DNA of 64,000 bases from Syntrophaceae bacterium UBA7520 (GTDB taxonomy: Bacteria; Desulfobacterota; Syntrophia; Syntrophales; Smithellaceae): contig DLNC01000024.1 in NCBI GenBank assembly GCA_002478265.1, positions 101,368 through 165,367 on the forward strand. Reading direction: 5' to 3'. Position 1 is the first letter of the stretch. The number at the start of each line of letters is the position of its first letter. Positions 34,156 to 42,566 of this stretch are shown here, one piece after another. The notes under the pieces are model-generated. The model was given only the letters and a program-made list of their open reading frames with translations. It ran no database searches and was not told the DNA's origin. The position numbers and the translations under genes were made by a program.

Positions 34156-35046
34156 GTGGTAAAAAAAATATCCTATTATATAGCTCTTTATTTTTCCCGC
34201 CGCTGGGGTCTGTGGTTTTTCCGCACCTTTTCCTGGTTTATTGCCACCGGCTATTACTTTCTATTTCCGTTGCGGGTCGCGCACAGTTATAAATTCTACC
34301 GGGCGCTGATTCCGGGGAAAAACTTTTTTTATTATTTGCGCTGCGTATGGAGGCAGTATCACAATTTTACGAATGTGTATATTCACCGCTTTGTCCCTTT
34401 GCCCGAAGATGAAGTTGAATTCACCAAAGAGGGCTGGCAGTATCTGGATGAGGCGGTCGGGAGGAAAACCGGCGCGGTGGTGGTGATGTCCCATGTCGGC
34501 AACTGGGAACTGGCCGCGCAGATGCTGAAACGCAAGGGAATGCCGATGATGCTGTACCTGGGCGCCAAGGCAAAACACAAGGAGCAAGTGGAAAATATTC
34601 AGAAAAAGAAGCTGGTCGCCCAGGGGATAAAAGTAGTGGCAACTTCCGTAGACGAAAAATCACCTTTTGCCTTGGTCGAAGGAATAAATTTTCTGCGCGA
34701 AGGCGGCATCATTTTCATGAGCGGCGATCGTCTTTGGGGCGCGCAAAGTTATGTCCAGGCGCGATTTTTAGGTCATGAGGTGAAATTGCCGGACACGCCG
34801 CATTTGCTGGCGCTTGTGACCGGCGCGCCGTTGATGACTTTTTTTGTTTATGAGAAAGGTTACGGGAAATATCATGTAAAGGTGTCCACCGGGCGCAGGG
34901 TATCCGCCGCGTCGCGGGCCCAACGCAAGTCGGCTGTTTCTCAATCGGCTCAGCTTTATGCCGATGAACTGGCTGGATTTGTGCGCGAGCACCCTTTTGA
35001 ATGGCATCATTTTGAGCCTTTTTTAGGCCGGAAACTTGATAAATAG
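34156..35046 (+). CDS. LpxL/HtrB-type lysophospholipid acyltransferase
   Basis: Membrane-anchored acyltransferase of 296 residues with an N-terminal hydrophobic helix (about 20-40). The catalytic HxxxxE is seen as H113-VGNW-E118, followed by the lipid-A-type GIIFMSGDRLWGAQSY segment. The fold is that of late acyltransferases that move an acyl chain from ACP onto lipid A or a similar acceptor. In aryl polyene loci a homologue joins the polyene to its lipid anchor. The GTG start at 34156 follows a small hairpin (TTATCC/GGATAA at 34134-34149) that may modulate translation. Confidence 0.87.
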   Translation: MVKKISYYIALYFSRRWGLWFFRTFSWFIATGYYFLFPLRVAHSYKFYRALIPGKNFFYYLRCVWRQYHNFTNVYIHRFVPLPEDEVEFTKEGWQYLDEAVGRKTGAVVVMSHVGNWELAAQMLKRKGMPMMLYLGAKAKHKEQVENIQKKKLVAQGIKVVATSVDEKSPFALVEGINFLREGGIIFMSGDRLWGAQSYVQARFLGHEVKLPDTPHLLALVTGAPLMTFFVYEKGYGKYHVKVSTGRRVSAASRAQRKSAVSQSAQLYADELAGFVREHPFEWHHFEPFLGRKLDK

Positions 35047-35135
35047 TTTTAACAGATTGTTGAAAACGATTTGCTGGGCGATTGTTTAAAATTAGTATAA
35101 GAAAAGGATGAATGTAATAAGAGGATAGTTTCGGC

Positions 35136-35558
35136 ATGAAAGCGAAAGAAGTTCCGCAGGACATCACTTTTTATGAAGGGGAAAAGCGCGCCTGTTACGC
35201 GCTCAATGATGAAGGGAAATATGTCATTGTGCCCAGCACCGGTTGGGAGTATGAAGCTGTGGTTAATGGTCTTGCCGTCGAAGAATTGGCGGCGCATCTG
35301 GAAGAAACCAGGCGGGCGGTACTTGCCGGCATGGTCAGTCCTCTATGCTACCATATGGAAAGTCGTCAAATGAATCCGCAAATTCTGGCCAGGACGGCGG
35401 GCATCGCCGTATTCCGGGTGAAAAGACATTTTCGTCCGGAAATTTTCGCCCGGCTCAAGCCAGCGCTAATGGCGCGTTACGCTAAAGCGCTGGCCTTAAG
35501 CGTGGAAGAGTTGAAAAAAGTACCGGAAAAAAACGTGGAGAAAGGCAACAATAAGTAA
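35136..35558 (+). CDS. uncharacterised protein with HTH-like C-terminal half
   Basis: A 140-residue soluble protein. The first 70 residues are beta-rich (EGEKRACYALNDEGKYVIVPST). The second half, ILARTAGIAVFRVKRHFRP and then ILA-type helices RYAKALALSVEELKKV, looks like a small helix-turn-helix or helical bundle, as in short cro/phage-type proteins. No family name recalled. It is two bases upstream of the BtrH-like gene and thus coupled to it. It may be a local regulator or a structural partner of the acyltransferase step. Confidence 0.6.
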   Translation: MKAKEVPQDITFYEGEKRACYALNDEGKYVIVPSTGWEYEAVVNGLAVEELAAHLEETRRAVLAGMVSPLCYHMESRQMNPQILARTAGIAVFRVKRHFRPEIFARLKPALMARYAKALALSVEELKKVPEKNVEKGNNK

Positions 35559-35560
35559 AA

Positions 35561-36595
35561 ATGAATACAGAAATAACTGTCAGCGGCAGACCTTTTATAC
35601 ATCAGCACGCGGCGCATTGCGAAAGCGGCGTTACTTCCGCCCTTTTTCGTGACCAGGGGGTAGAAGTTTCCGAAGCCATGGTTTTCGGCATTGGCAGCGG
35701 CATGTTTTTCGGTCATCTACCTTTCATTAAATGGGTGGGTATGCCGATTACCACATTTCGCTCACGCCCGCGCACTCTTTTCCCGAAAGTAGCCAAACGT
35801 TTGGGCGGAAAATTTTTTACCAGGCAATACCGTAACGCGCAAAAAGGTATGATTGAGCTGCGCCAGGCGCTTAAAGACGGCCATCTTGTCGGTTTAACAA
35901 CCAATATTTACTGGCTTTCTTATATGCCCCATAGATTCCGATTTCAATTCAACGGCCACAATATTATTGTTTTGCGCGAGATAGAAAACGGGTTTCGCGT
36001 GAGCGACCCCGTTCTTGATCATCCGGTGGACTGCTCCTATGAAGATCTGGAGCGGGCGCGTTTTGCGCGGGGGCCACTCGAGCCAAAGGGCTTTATGTAT
36101 TGGGCCGAATCTGTTGTCGAGAATCCCGATTTCCGGCGCGCCTGTCTCGAAGGAATGAAGGAATCCTGTTACATGATGCTGCGCGTTCCTTTTCCTTTTG
36201 TCGGCATCAAAGGAATGAGATACTTGGCAAAAAATATTATTAAAAGTCCGGAAAGGCTCGGCTTTCCCGAGGCTTGCCGGCGTCTGGCCAATGTGGTGCG
36301 GATGCAGGAAGAGGTCGGCACGGGGGGTGCGGGGTTCAGGTTTATGTACGCTGCTTTCCTGCAGGAAACTGCCGAGCTTTTCGGCTCGGAAGAACTTGCC
36401 GAATTGTCGCAGGAAATGACGGCGATTGGCGATATCTGGCGGGAATTCGCTGTTGTGTCGGCGCGGATCGTGAAGCAACGGGGGCAGGCCACGGACACGT
36501 TTGCCAAGGCGGGCGGATTGATGCTTATTTGCGCAGGGCGCGAAGAACAGCTATTTAAAGATTTGGATGAACTAGTCAGGAAGCTCAGATCGTGA
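35561..36595 (+). CDS. BtrH-like N-terminal-domain protein (acyl-ACP:acceptor transferase-like)
   Basis: A 344-residue protein whose start HQHAAHCESGVTSALFRDQG matches the BtrH N-terminal domain, a papain-like Cys/His fold. In butirosin synthesis BtrH moves an acyl group from an ACP to an aminoglycoside. The reactive Cys lies in AAHCESG, and the C-terminal half (DUF4872-like, AEDFR/ELAELSQEM segments) is helical. An ACP gene is 1.9 kb downstream in the same coupled run, which suits transfer of an acyl group from that ACP. The acceptor is unknown. The family call rests on the N-terminal motif. Confidence 0.8.
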   Translation: MNTEITVSGRPFIHQHAAHCESGVTSALFRDQGVEVSEAMVFGIGSGMFFGHLPFIKWVGMPITTFRSRPRTLFPKVAKRLGGKFFTRQYRNAQKGMIELRQALKDGHLVGLTTNIYWLSYMPHRFRFQFNGHNIIVLREIENGFRVSDPVLDHPVDCSYEDLERARFARGPLEPKGFMYWAESVVENPDFRRACLEGMKESCYMMLRVPFPFVGIKGMRYLAKNIIKSPERLGFPEACRRLANVVRMQEEVGTGGAGFRFMYAAFLQETAELFGSEELAELSQEMTAIGDIWREFAVVSARIVKQRGQATDTFAKAGGLMLICAGREEQLFKDLDELVRKLRS

Positions 36596-37335
36596 AAGCG
36601 CTGGAAATTTCCTCGGTAACATTTTCTTACGATAAACCCGCCGGAAAAAACAAGGCGGCGGGGCAAAATTACGCCTTACGCGATTTTAGCATGGAAGTGA
36701 AAAGCGGGCAGTTTCACGCGCTGCTCGGACCAAACGGCGCGGGCAAAACCACGCTCATGCGCCTGATTACCGCGCAGCTAAAAGAATACCGAGGAGAGAT
36801 TTTTATTTTCGGCAGGAATAATTTCGATAAGCGGGCCTTGCATGATATTGGTTACGCGCCGCAGCCGGTGTCCGTTTACACGACGCTTACCGCGCGCGAA
36901 AATTTGCGCCTCTTCGGCGTGATGGCCGGCCTGACCGACGAAGAAATCACCCGGCGTTTGGCGGAAGTTCTGGAAGAGACGGGACTTGCCGCTTACGCGG
37001 GAAAACCCGCTTCCGTCTATTCCGGGGGCATGTTGCGCCGGCTTAACCTGGCCATTGCGCTGCTGCATTCGCCCCAATTGCTTTTACTCGACGAACCGAC
37101 AGTGGGGGTTGATCCGCAGAGCCGCAATCATATTTATGAGACGCTGATGAAAATAAATGCCGCGGGAACAAGCATTGTGTTGTGCACGCATATCATGGAA
37201 GAAGCGCAGCGCCTCTGTTCCACCGTGACTCTTTTAGACAGGGGCGTGACCGTGTTTTCCGGGAAAATGTCCGAGATTGAAAATCTGGAAAAATTTTTTC
37301 TGGAAAAAACCGGGCGCGGCCTGCGTGATGATTAG
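36592..37335 (+). CDS. ABC transporter ATP-binding protein (ABC-2 type)
   Basis: A 247-residue ATPase. Walker A is [11 protein letters not shown], the signature loop is YSGGMLRRL (a variant of LSGGQ), Walker B is [13 protein letters not shown], and the switch histidine is in CTHIMEEA. The GTG start at 36592 overlaps the preceding TGA. It pairs with the permease gene that follows. The dimer would export a lipid or lipid-linked product across the inner membrane. Confidence 0.93.
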   Translation: MKALEISSVTFSYDKPAGKNKAAGQNYALRDFSMEVKSGQFHALLGPNGAGKTTLMRLITAQLKEYRGEIFIFGRNNFDKRALHDIGYAPQPVSVYTTLTARENLRLFGVMAGLTDEEITRRLAEVLEETGLAAYAGKPASVYSGGMLRRLNLAIALLHSPQLLLLDEPTVGVDPQSRNHIYETLMKINAAGTSIVLCTHIMEEAQRLCSTVTLLDRGVTVFSGKMSEIENLEKFFLEKTGRGLRDD

Positions 37336-37356
37336 GGAAGGGGAAATATTTTCCTG

Positions 37357-38475
37357 ATGCTTCGTCAGTTCAAGGAATTATTCAGAAAAGAATTGAAGAT
37401 TCTGCTGCGCGACCGCCAGACGATTTTGCTGCTTTTTTTTATGCCCGCGGCGCTGATTTTCTTTCTTTCGCTGGCTGTGGGCGGGATGCAGGCGGATGTG
37501 CTCATCGGGCGAAAAATTCAGACGGTGGTGGAAAACCAGGCCCAATCGCCCAAGGCAAATCTGCTGGAAAAGAAAATAAAGTCCCATAAGCTGATTGAAC
37601 GTAAAGTGCGGCCCGCGGGCATGGATAACGACCGGCTTTTTGAATCCAGCAAAGTGCAGGCGGTAGTCGTGATTCCCCGAGGATTTGATGAGGGGGATAG
37701 TCCCGTCGAGGTTTATTTTGATCCGGTAATTGACGCGGGTTACAAGGCGGCGGTTCTTTCGATGCTGACCAGTCTCACTGTGGAAGTGGTGATGGGCATA
37801 GACAATCTGGATGCCGTGGTCGCCAATATGATTGTGGAAAAGACAAAACCCAACAGGGAATTTCCGAATCCGCTGGAACAGACGGTCCCGGGATTTGCCA
37901 TCTTTGCGATGTTTTTCATCGCGATTCCCATGTCCATCATCTTTTTAAAGGAAAAGCGTGACGGCACGCTACCGCGCCTGTTCACTTACCCGGTGAATGC
38001 CAACCTGGTCACGCTGGCAAAACTGGCTCCTTATTATATCATAAATATTTTTCAGTTTATTCTGATGCTGCTCATCGGCGTTTATATTATGCCTTACTTT
38101 ATCAATTTTTCTTTGCAGTGGGGTGAGCATCCCTGGCATTTGCTGCCGATCACGCTTATCGTTGCGGCCGCCACAACCGGTTTCGGCGTGCTGGTGGCGT
38201 CGCTGGCGCGGACGCCGGAACAGTCATCCACGCTGGCGGCTCTGGGCGCTGTCCTGATGGGCGCTTTTGGCGGCATCATGGTGCCGTATTTTTTCATGCC
38301 GCTGGTGATGAAAAAACTGGCCATGCTTTCGCCTGTCTATTGGGCTCACCAGGCATACCTTGATGTTTTCTTGCGCGGCGCGGCTTTTAGTGTTATTTTG
38401 CCCAAGCTTGCTGTTTTGACTGGCTTTGCTATTATTTGTTTTTATTTGGCGGGGAGGAAGGTTAAATGGATGTGA
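37357..38475 (+). CDS. ABC-2 type permease
   Basis: A 372-residue membrane protein with the classic ABC-2 layout. One helix sits near residues 24-46 after a basic start (LFRKELKILLRDRQTI), followed by a large extracytoplasmic domain to about 175. Then come five helices with the VASLARTPEQSSTLA and SPVYWAHQAY elements. It overlaps the ACP gene by ten bases, so export and carrier are linked. It works with the preceding ATPase. Confidence 0.92.
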   Translation: MLRQFKELFRKELKILLRDRQTILLLFFMPAALIFFLSLAVGGMQADVLIGRKIQTVVENQAQSPKANLLEKKIKSHKLIERKVRPAGMDNDRLFESSKVQAVVVIPRGFDEGDSPVEVYFDPVIDAGYKAAVLSMLTSLTVEVVMGIDNLDAVVANMIVEKTKPNREFPNPLEQTVPGFAIFAMFFIAIPMSIIFLKEKRDGTLPRLFTYPVNANLVTLAKLAPYYIINIFQFILMLLIGVYIMPYFINFSLQWGEHPWHLLPITLIVAAATTGFGVLVASLARTPEQSSTLAALGAVLMGAFGGIMVPYFFMPLVMKKLAMLSPVYWAHQAYLDVFLRGAAFSVILPKLAVLTGFAIICFYLAGRKVKWM

Positions 38476-38777
38476 ATCAGGCATTGAAAGAACTGAACGT
38501 GACCTCAAGAGAAGATTTGATTTTCAGACTCAAAGAGTTGGTTATCAAAGCGTGCGATATTAAGGATGTTGATCCCAGGGACGTGCCCACGGACGTGCCC
38601 TTTATCGGCGGGCCGGGGCCGCTGAAATTGGACAGTCTGGACGCGATGGAAATCGCGATGGAGTTAAGATATCAGTTTGGCGTGGAATTAAAAAACGCAT
38701 CCACCGCCGCTAAGGCGATGCAGGATTTCAATACATTGGCTGATTTTGTCATCAGCGCGCCCAAGGTTAAAAAGTGA
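38466..38777 (+). CDS. acyl carrier protein
   Basis: A 103-residue four-helix carrier. The 4'-phosphopantetheine attaches to S57 in LDSLDAMEIAM. It is longer than FabF-pathway ACPs because of an insert (VPTDVPFIGGPG) before the DSL motif. That insert is seen in carriers of polyketide and aryl polyene type. It overlaps the permease gene and is followed with a stop/start overlap by a ketosynthase, so it is probably that enzyme's carrier. Confidence 0.93.
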   Translation: MDVNQALKELNVTSREDLIFRLKELVIKACDIKDVDPRDVPTDVPFIGGPGPLKLDSLDAMEIAMELRYQFGVELKNASTAAKAMQDFNTLADFVISAPKVKK

Positions 38778-39943
38778 GCACCAACGGTATTCAGGTAAGC
38801 GGTTGGGGCGCGGTAACCACGCTCGGTTGGAGCGCTCCCGAATCCGCGGAAAATTTACTCGCGGGAAAGGTGGCGCCCGCATGTTTTGGCGGCGCGCCTT
38901 ACCTTATCAACAATGAGTTTAAGTCTTTTGCCGTGCCCTACGAGGGCAATCCTCTGGATAAAGCGCAAAAGATGTTAGAGTGCGCGCTCGATGAAGCGAT
39001 TGCGCGAGCGGAACTTTCCCAGGCGGAAATTGCCGAAGCAAGTTTGTTCATCGGCACTACCGGCGGTCTTTTTATCCGTAACGAGTATGAATTCACCGAA
39101 GAAGTGCGCAAAAATCCAGATAAGGAATCTCCCCCTATTTCCTGCCGCAACAGGGGTCCGGGTGAAGTGACGCAACTTGTCGCCGATAAATACGGCATCA
39201 GGGGAATGGCCTTTACGCTGAGTATGGCCTGCGTTTCCAGTTCACACGCGCTGGTGGTCGCCGCGCGACTGCTGGAACAGGGAAAAATCCGTCGGGCAAT
39301 CGTTGTCGGCTTTGAGCCGCTTTTGAATTTAACCCTGCACGGTTTTGCCAGTTTGCTTCTTTATGACTATGAACAGTGCCGCCCTTTCTGCGCCACGCGC
39401 TCCGGCATGCAGATTGGTGAGGGCGCGGGTGTGCTGATTCTGGAAAAGTATAAAAAATCTTCAAGCGCGAAAAATAAGTATAAATTTTCCGGGGGATATC
39501 TTTATAACGACAACAACAGCCTTACTTCCGCCGGGCTGGATGGCGAACTGGTGAAAAATGTTGTCGGTCAGACTTTGAGTCTTTCGCGCCTGGGCGCGGC
39601 GGACATAAGAGGAATTAAAGCGCATGGCACGGGAACTAAAGACAATGATTTATCTGAGGGATTGGGTTTGTTGAAATTGTTTGGGGAAAAGCTTCCACCC
39701 GTGGTTTCTCTCAAGGGCGCTTTGGGCCATGCCCTGGGCGCGGCGGGAACCATGGAAACGGCGGTCTGGCTTTCCTGTTTGGAAAAAGGTGTTGTCCCCA
39801 AAAGTTTCGGCTTCAGCCATGTTGATCCGCAAATCGGATTCGCGCCCGCTTTGGAAAATAAACCCGCAACCAACGGCGCTTATCTGTGCACGTTCTTCGG
39901 TTTTGGCGCCACATGCACGAGTTATTTGATTGTCAAGGAGTGA
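38774..39943 (+). CDS. beta-ketoacyl synthase, second active copy
   Basis: A 389-residue thiolase-fold condensing enzyme. The triad is intact: C153 (SMACVSSSHAL), H284 (KAHGTGTKDND) and H319 (GALGHALGAAG). It differs from the first KS in having a short N-terminus and no fusion of an ACP domain. The GTG start overlaps the ACP stop. The next gene is again a degenerate KS, so this is a second active/inactive pair. The two KS pairs may start and extend different phases of the same chain. Confidence 0.9.
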   Translation: MSTNGIQVSGWGAVTTLGWSAPESAENLLAGKVAPACFGGAPYLINNEFKSFAVPYEGNPLDKAQKMLECALDEAIARAELSQAEIAEASLFIGTTGGLFIRNEYEFTEEVRKNPDKESPPISCRNRGPGEVTQLVADKYGIRGMAFTLSMACVSSSHALVVAARLLEQGKIRRAIVVGFEPLLNLTLHGFASLLLYDYEQCRPFCATRSGMQIGEGAGVLILEKYKKSSSAKNKYKFSGGYLYNDNNSLTSAGLDGELVKNVVGQTLSLSRLGAADIRGIKAHGTGTKDNDLSEGLGLLKLFGEKLPPVVSLKGALGHALGAAGTMETAVWLSCLEKGVVPKSFGFSHVDPQIGFAPALENKPATNGAYLCTFFGFGATCTSYLIVKE

Positions 39944-39950
39944 AGACAGT

Positions 39951-40898
39951 TTGCCAGATTTAGAACAAAATATTTTTACTTCTCCTGTGCCGGTAATTGC
40001 GGCAAGTTACCTGGGGCCTGCGCTTATCGCTAATCAGGATGCTGATTGGGATGAAAAGAAACTGCCTCTCAGTCCCGATGATCTGGTGCAGAAAATTATC
40101 GGCCAGCCGATGCGGCGCGCGGGAAGGTTCATCAAGCTTGTCTGCTGCGGGGCGTTGGCCTGCGTGCAAAGCGCGCCCAAAGAAATTTTACGCGATAAAA
40201 AAGTAGGCATCTTTTTATCTACCGGTTTGGGCAACATTGATGAAATTCTTCCTTTCATTACTCAGGTCTTCAAGCACGACGGCGGGTTCCCCAGCCCGAA
40301 CCAGTTTGCCAATTCCGTGAGCAACGCCGCCGCGTTTTTTCTGGCGCGCGAGGCGGGCATCAAAGGAGTTGTGCTGACGATTTCCGAGGAAGAAATGTCC
40401 TTTGAATCTGCCCTGTGGCTGGCGCAAACCTATCTGGAAAGCGGCGAAATCGATTTGGCGCTGGTCGGCGGCTGCGATGTATTTACGCCGACCGCGGCGG
40501 AAGCGCGCGAAAGAATGAACCTGACGTCGGATAATTCCCGCGGGCTGCCCGTCGGGGAAGGCAGCTCCTGGCTTTTGCTCGGACAAAATCAGGGAAAAAA
40601 GCTCGGAGATATCTTGCTCGTGTGTTTTACGTCGCCGCAGGAAAGCGGCCTTCTTCTAGGGGCTGAACAAAAACGCGGTTTTTTTCTGCCCGGTTTCCGC
40701 ATTAAAGAAGATCAGATTGATAACTGGAAAGGTAAAAATTGGCAGATTTACGATTATTTGCCCTCCTGCGGCATCCATTCCGTCGCCTCCGCGTATGGTA
40801 TCGCCCACGCCCTGCTGTCGGAGAAAACCGGCGCTTTTCTGCACTACAATATCAACTCGTCCGGCCGGCACGCGTTTATTCTGGCGCAAAAAAAATAG
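39951..40898 (+). CDS. degenerate ketosynthase-like partner
   Basis: A 315-residue shortened KS-fold protein, resembling the Ketoacyl-synt_2 group. The aligned active-site Cys is a Glu (SEEEMSFESALWLA). The first His motif is not seen, while a histidine corresponding to the second is kept in SCGIHSVASAYG. The C-terminal strand GRHAFILAQ matches the thiolase end. It is likely the non-catalytic subunit of the preceding KS. TTG at 39951 is chosen as start because AAGGAG lies ten bases upstream, inside the end of the previous gene. An earlier in-frame TTG lacks such a site. Confidence 0.75.
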   Translation: MPDLEQNIFTSPVPVIAASYLGPALIANQDADWDEKKLPLSPDDLVQKIIGQPMRRAGRFIKLVCCGALACVQSAPKEILRDKKVGIFLSTGLGNIDEILPFITQVFKHDGGFPSPNQFANSVSNAAAFFLAREAGIKGVVLTISEEEMSFESALWLAQTYLESGEIDLALVGGCDVFTPTAAEARERMNLTSDNSRGLPVGEGSSWLLLGQNQGKKLGDILLVCFTSPQESGLLLGAEQKRGFFLPGFRIKEDQIDNWKGKNWQIYDYLPSCGIHSVASAYGIAHALLSEKTGAFLHYNINSSGRHAFILAQKK

Positions 40899-40921
40899 AA
40901 AATATTCGATTTGTTACAAAG

Positions 40922-42373
40922 ATGAAAAATTTTTCGCCTGGCAAAAAAAGAATTGTCCTTGTTCATCCGCGGGGCTTCAACTGGTTTCCCGGCAAGCGTG
41001 ATATTACGGATATCGCCAACCGGATGGTGCCGCAGGGCATTCTTTCCATCGCCGCGTATTTACATCGCGAAGGGCATGAGGTTTTCGTCTATGATTGTCT
41101 TGGGCCCGGAGTATCCTTTGACCTGAATAAACAAGCGCAAGCCATTTTGTCTTATCGGCCGCGTGTTGTCGGTTTTTCCGCGACTACTTCGTCTTTTCCT
41201 GACGCGGCAGAGCTTGCCGGGAAAATAAAGCAGCAAGCGCCGGAAATTGTAGCCGTCTGTGGTGGGGTGCATGTATCGGCGCTGGAAGAAAAATTACTGC
41301 GCGATTATCCGGCATTTGATTACCTGGTCGCGGGAGAGGGTGAAATCACCATGTCGGAGCTTATCGCAGGAGCAGCCCCTGCCGAAATTCAGGGATTAAT
41401 CTGGCGCGACGGTGAAGAAATTGTTGCTAACGCGCCGCGGACAAAAATTCCCGATATGGACAACCTGCCTTTCCCCGCTTATGAAAAATTGTCCGGCTTC
41501 CCCCGAGAGTACCATTTACCCCTTTTCAGTTATATTTACACGCCCGGCGCCACGATGATAACTTCGCGCGGCTGCATGTATCAGTGCTCCTATTGCGACC
41601 GTTCCGTTTTCAAAAAAGGATTCCGCTATAACTCCGCAAGCTACATCTACGAGCACATGAAATATCTACGGCAGAAATTCGGCGTCCGGCATATCAATAT
41701 CTATGACGATTTGTTCACGGCCAACCGCAGGCGCATTGTTGAGCTTTGTGAAAAACTCGCGCGCTTTCCGTTGGGGATAAACTTTAACTGCGCCGTGCGT
41801 GTCGGCTATACGGACGATGAATTGCTGGAGATGCTCAAGGGCGCGGGCTGTCTGATGGTTTCTTTGGGTATCGAATCGGCCGATCCGGAAATGCTCGCGC
41901 GGCACAAATCCGGCGTGTCGCTGGATGATGTGCGCGATACGGTGAAAAGAATTCAAAGGGCCGGCCTGCGCGCCAAGGGGCTTTTTATGATGGGGCTTCC
42001 GGGAGAGACGGAAGAGTCAATCCGGCGCACCTCCGATTTTATAATTTCTCTGGGCTTGGATGACATGAACATGGCCAAATTCACCCCGTTTCCCGGTGCG
42101 CCGCTTTGGGCAAACATTCGGGAGGAGGGAGAGTTTAATGAGGACTGGCGGCTGATGAATTGCCTCAATTTTGTTTTTGTGCCGAAAGGAATCGCATCCC
42201 GGGAAAGGCTTGATCAGCTTTATAACGAACATGTGAAGCGCTTTTACTCCGATTGGAGCTGGCGGAGGAAATTTCGCCGCCGTCTCTGGCAGCACCGCAA
42301 AAGTCTGCTGTATTTGCTGCGTCATCTGCCGTCTTTCTGGTCGGCCAAAAAGCAGTTTGAGCCGGAAAAATAA
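40922..42373 (+). CDS. B12-binding-domain radical SAM protein (second copy)
   Basis: A 483-residue enzyme. The cobalamin-type N-terminal domain (RMVPQGILSIAAYLHREGHEV, with FSATTSSFPDA and VCGGVHVSALEEKL) runs to about 150. Then comes the radical SAM core with C-x3-C-x2-C in TSRGCMYQCSYCDRS. The C-terminal part is basic (WSWRRKFRRRLWQH). Same family as the gene at 24753 but not a close copy. It closes the cluster. Methyl, hydroxyl or ring-forming chemistry on the lipid chain is possible. The ATG at 40922 has no clear ribosome site, and 61 upstream in-frame codons would only recode the previous gene's end. Confidence 0.88.
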   Translation: MKNFSPGKKRIVLVHPRGFNWFPGKRDITDIANRMVPQGILSIAAYLHREGHEVFVYDCLGPGVSFDLNKQAQAILSYRPRVVGFSATTSSFPDAAELAGKIKQQAPEIVAVCGGVHVSALEEKLLRDYPAFDYLVAGEGEITMSELIAGAAPAEIQGLIWRDGEEIVANAPRTKIPDMDNLPFPAYEKLSGFPREYHLPLFSYIYTPGATMITSRGCMYQCSYCDRSVFKKGFRYNSASYIYEHMKYLRQKFGVRHINIYDDLFTANRRRIVELCEKLARFPLGINFNCAVRVGYTDDELLEMLKGAGCLMVSLGIESADPEMLARHKSGVSLDDVRDTVKRIQRAGLRAKGLFMMGLPGETEESIRRTSDFIISLGLDDMNMAKFTPFPGAPLWANIREEGEFNEDWRLMNCLNFVFVPKGIASRERLDQLYNEHVKRFYSDWSWRRKFRRRLWQHRKSLLYLLRHLPSFWSAKKQFEPEK

Positions 42374-42380
42374 AGCATCT

Positions 42381-42420
42381 GTCACTGCGAGCCAGGCAAG
42401 GCAGGGCGAAGCAGTCCAGG
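42381..42420. repeat. REP-like palindromic repeat unit
   Basis: GTCACTGCGAGCC...GGCGAAGCAGTCC, with ACTGC/GCAGT arms. It resembles the GTCATTGCGAG...GAAGCAATC repeats scattered in many bacterial genomes. A single unit is seen here, between the biosynthetic cluster and tRNA-Arg. Confidence 0.5.
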
Positions 42421-42436
42421 TATTTTTTTCTGCAGA

Positions 42437-42465
42437 TTGACACTCGATCTAAAGCATGTTAAACC
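42437..42465 (+). promoter_or_regulatory. putative promoter of tRNA-Arg
   Basis: Perfect TTGACA (42437-42442), 17 bases, then TAAACC (42460-42465), about 24 bases before the mature tRNA 5' end. The -10 is weak. Confidence 0.4.
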
Positions 42466-42489
42466 GCTAAAACTTCTCTGAAAACGGCT

Positions 42490-42566
42490 GCCCCTGTAGC
42501 TCAGTAGGATAGAGCAACGGATTCCTAATCCGTGTGCCGCGCGTTCGACTCGCGCCAGGGGCACCA
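42490..42566 (+). tRNA. tRNA-Arg (anticodon CCT)
   Basis: Cloverleaf checked by eye. The acceptor stem GCCCCTG pairs with CAGGGGC (42556-42562), with discriminator A and CCA encoded. The D-arm is AGCTCAGTAGGATAGAGC. The anticodon stem ACGGA/TCCGT encloses TTCCTAA, with CCT reading AGG. The T-arm GCGCG-TTCGACT-CGCGC is complete. The gene is 77 bases long and no rRNA is near it. Confidence 0.97.
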
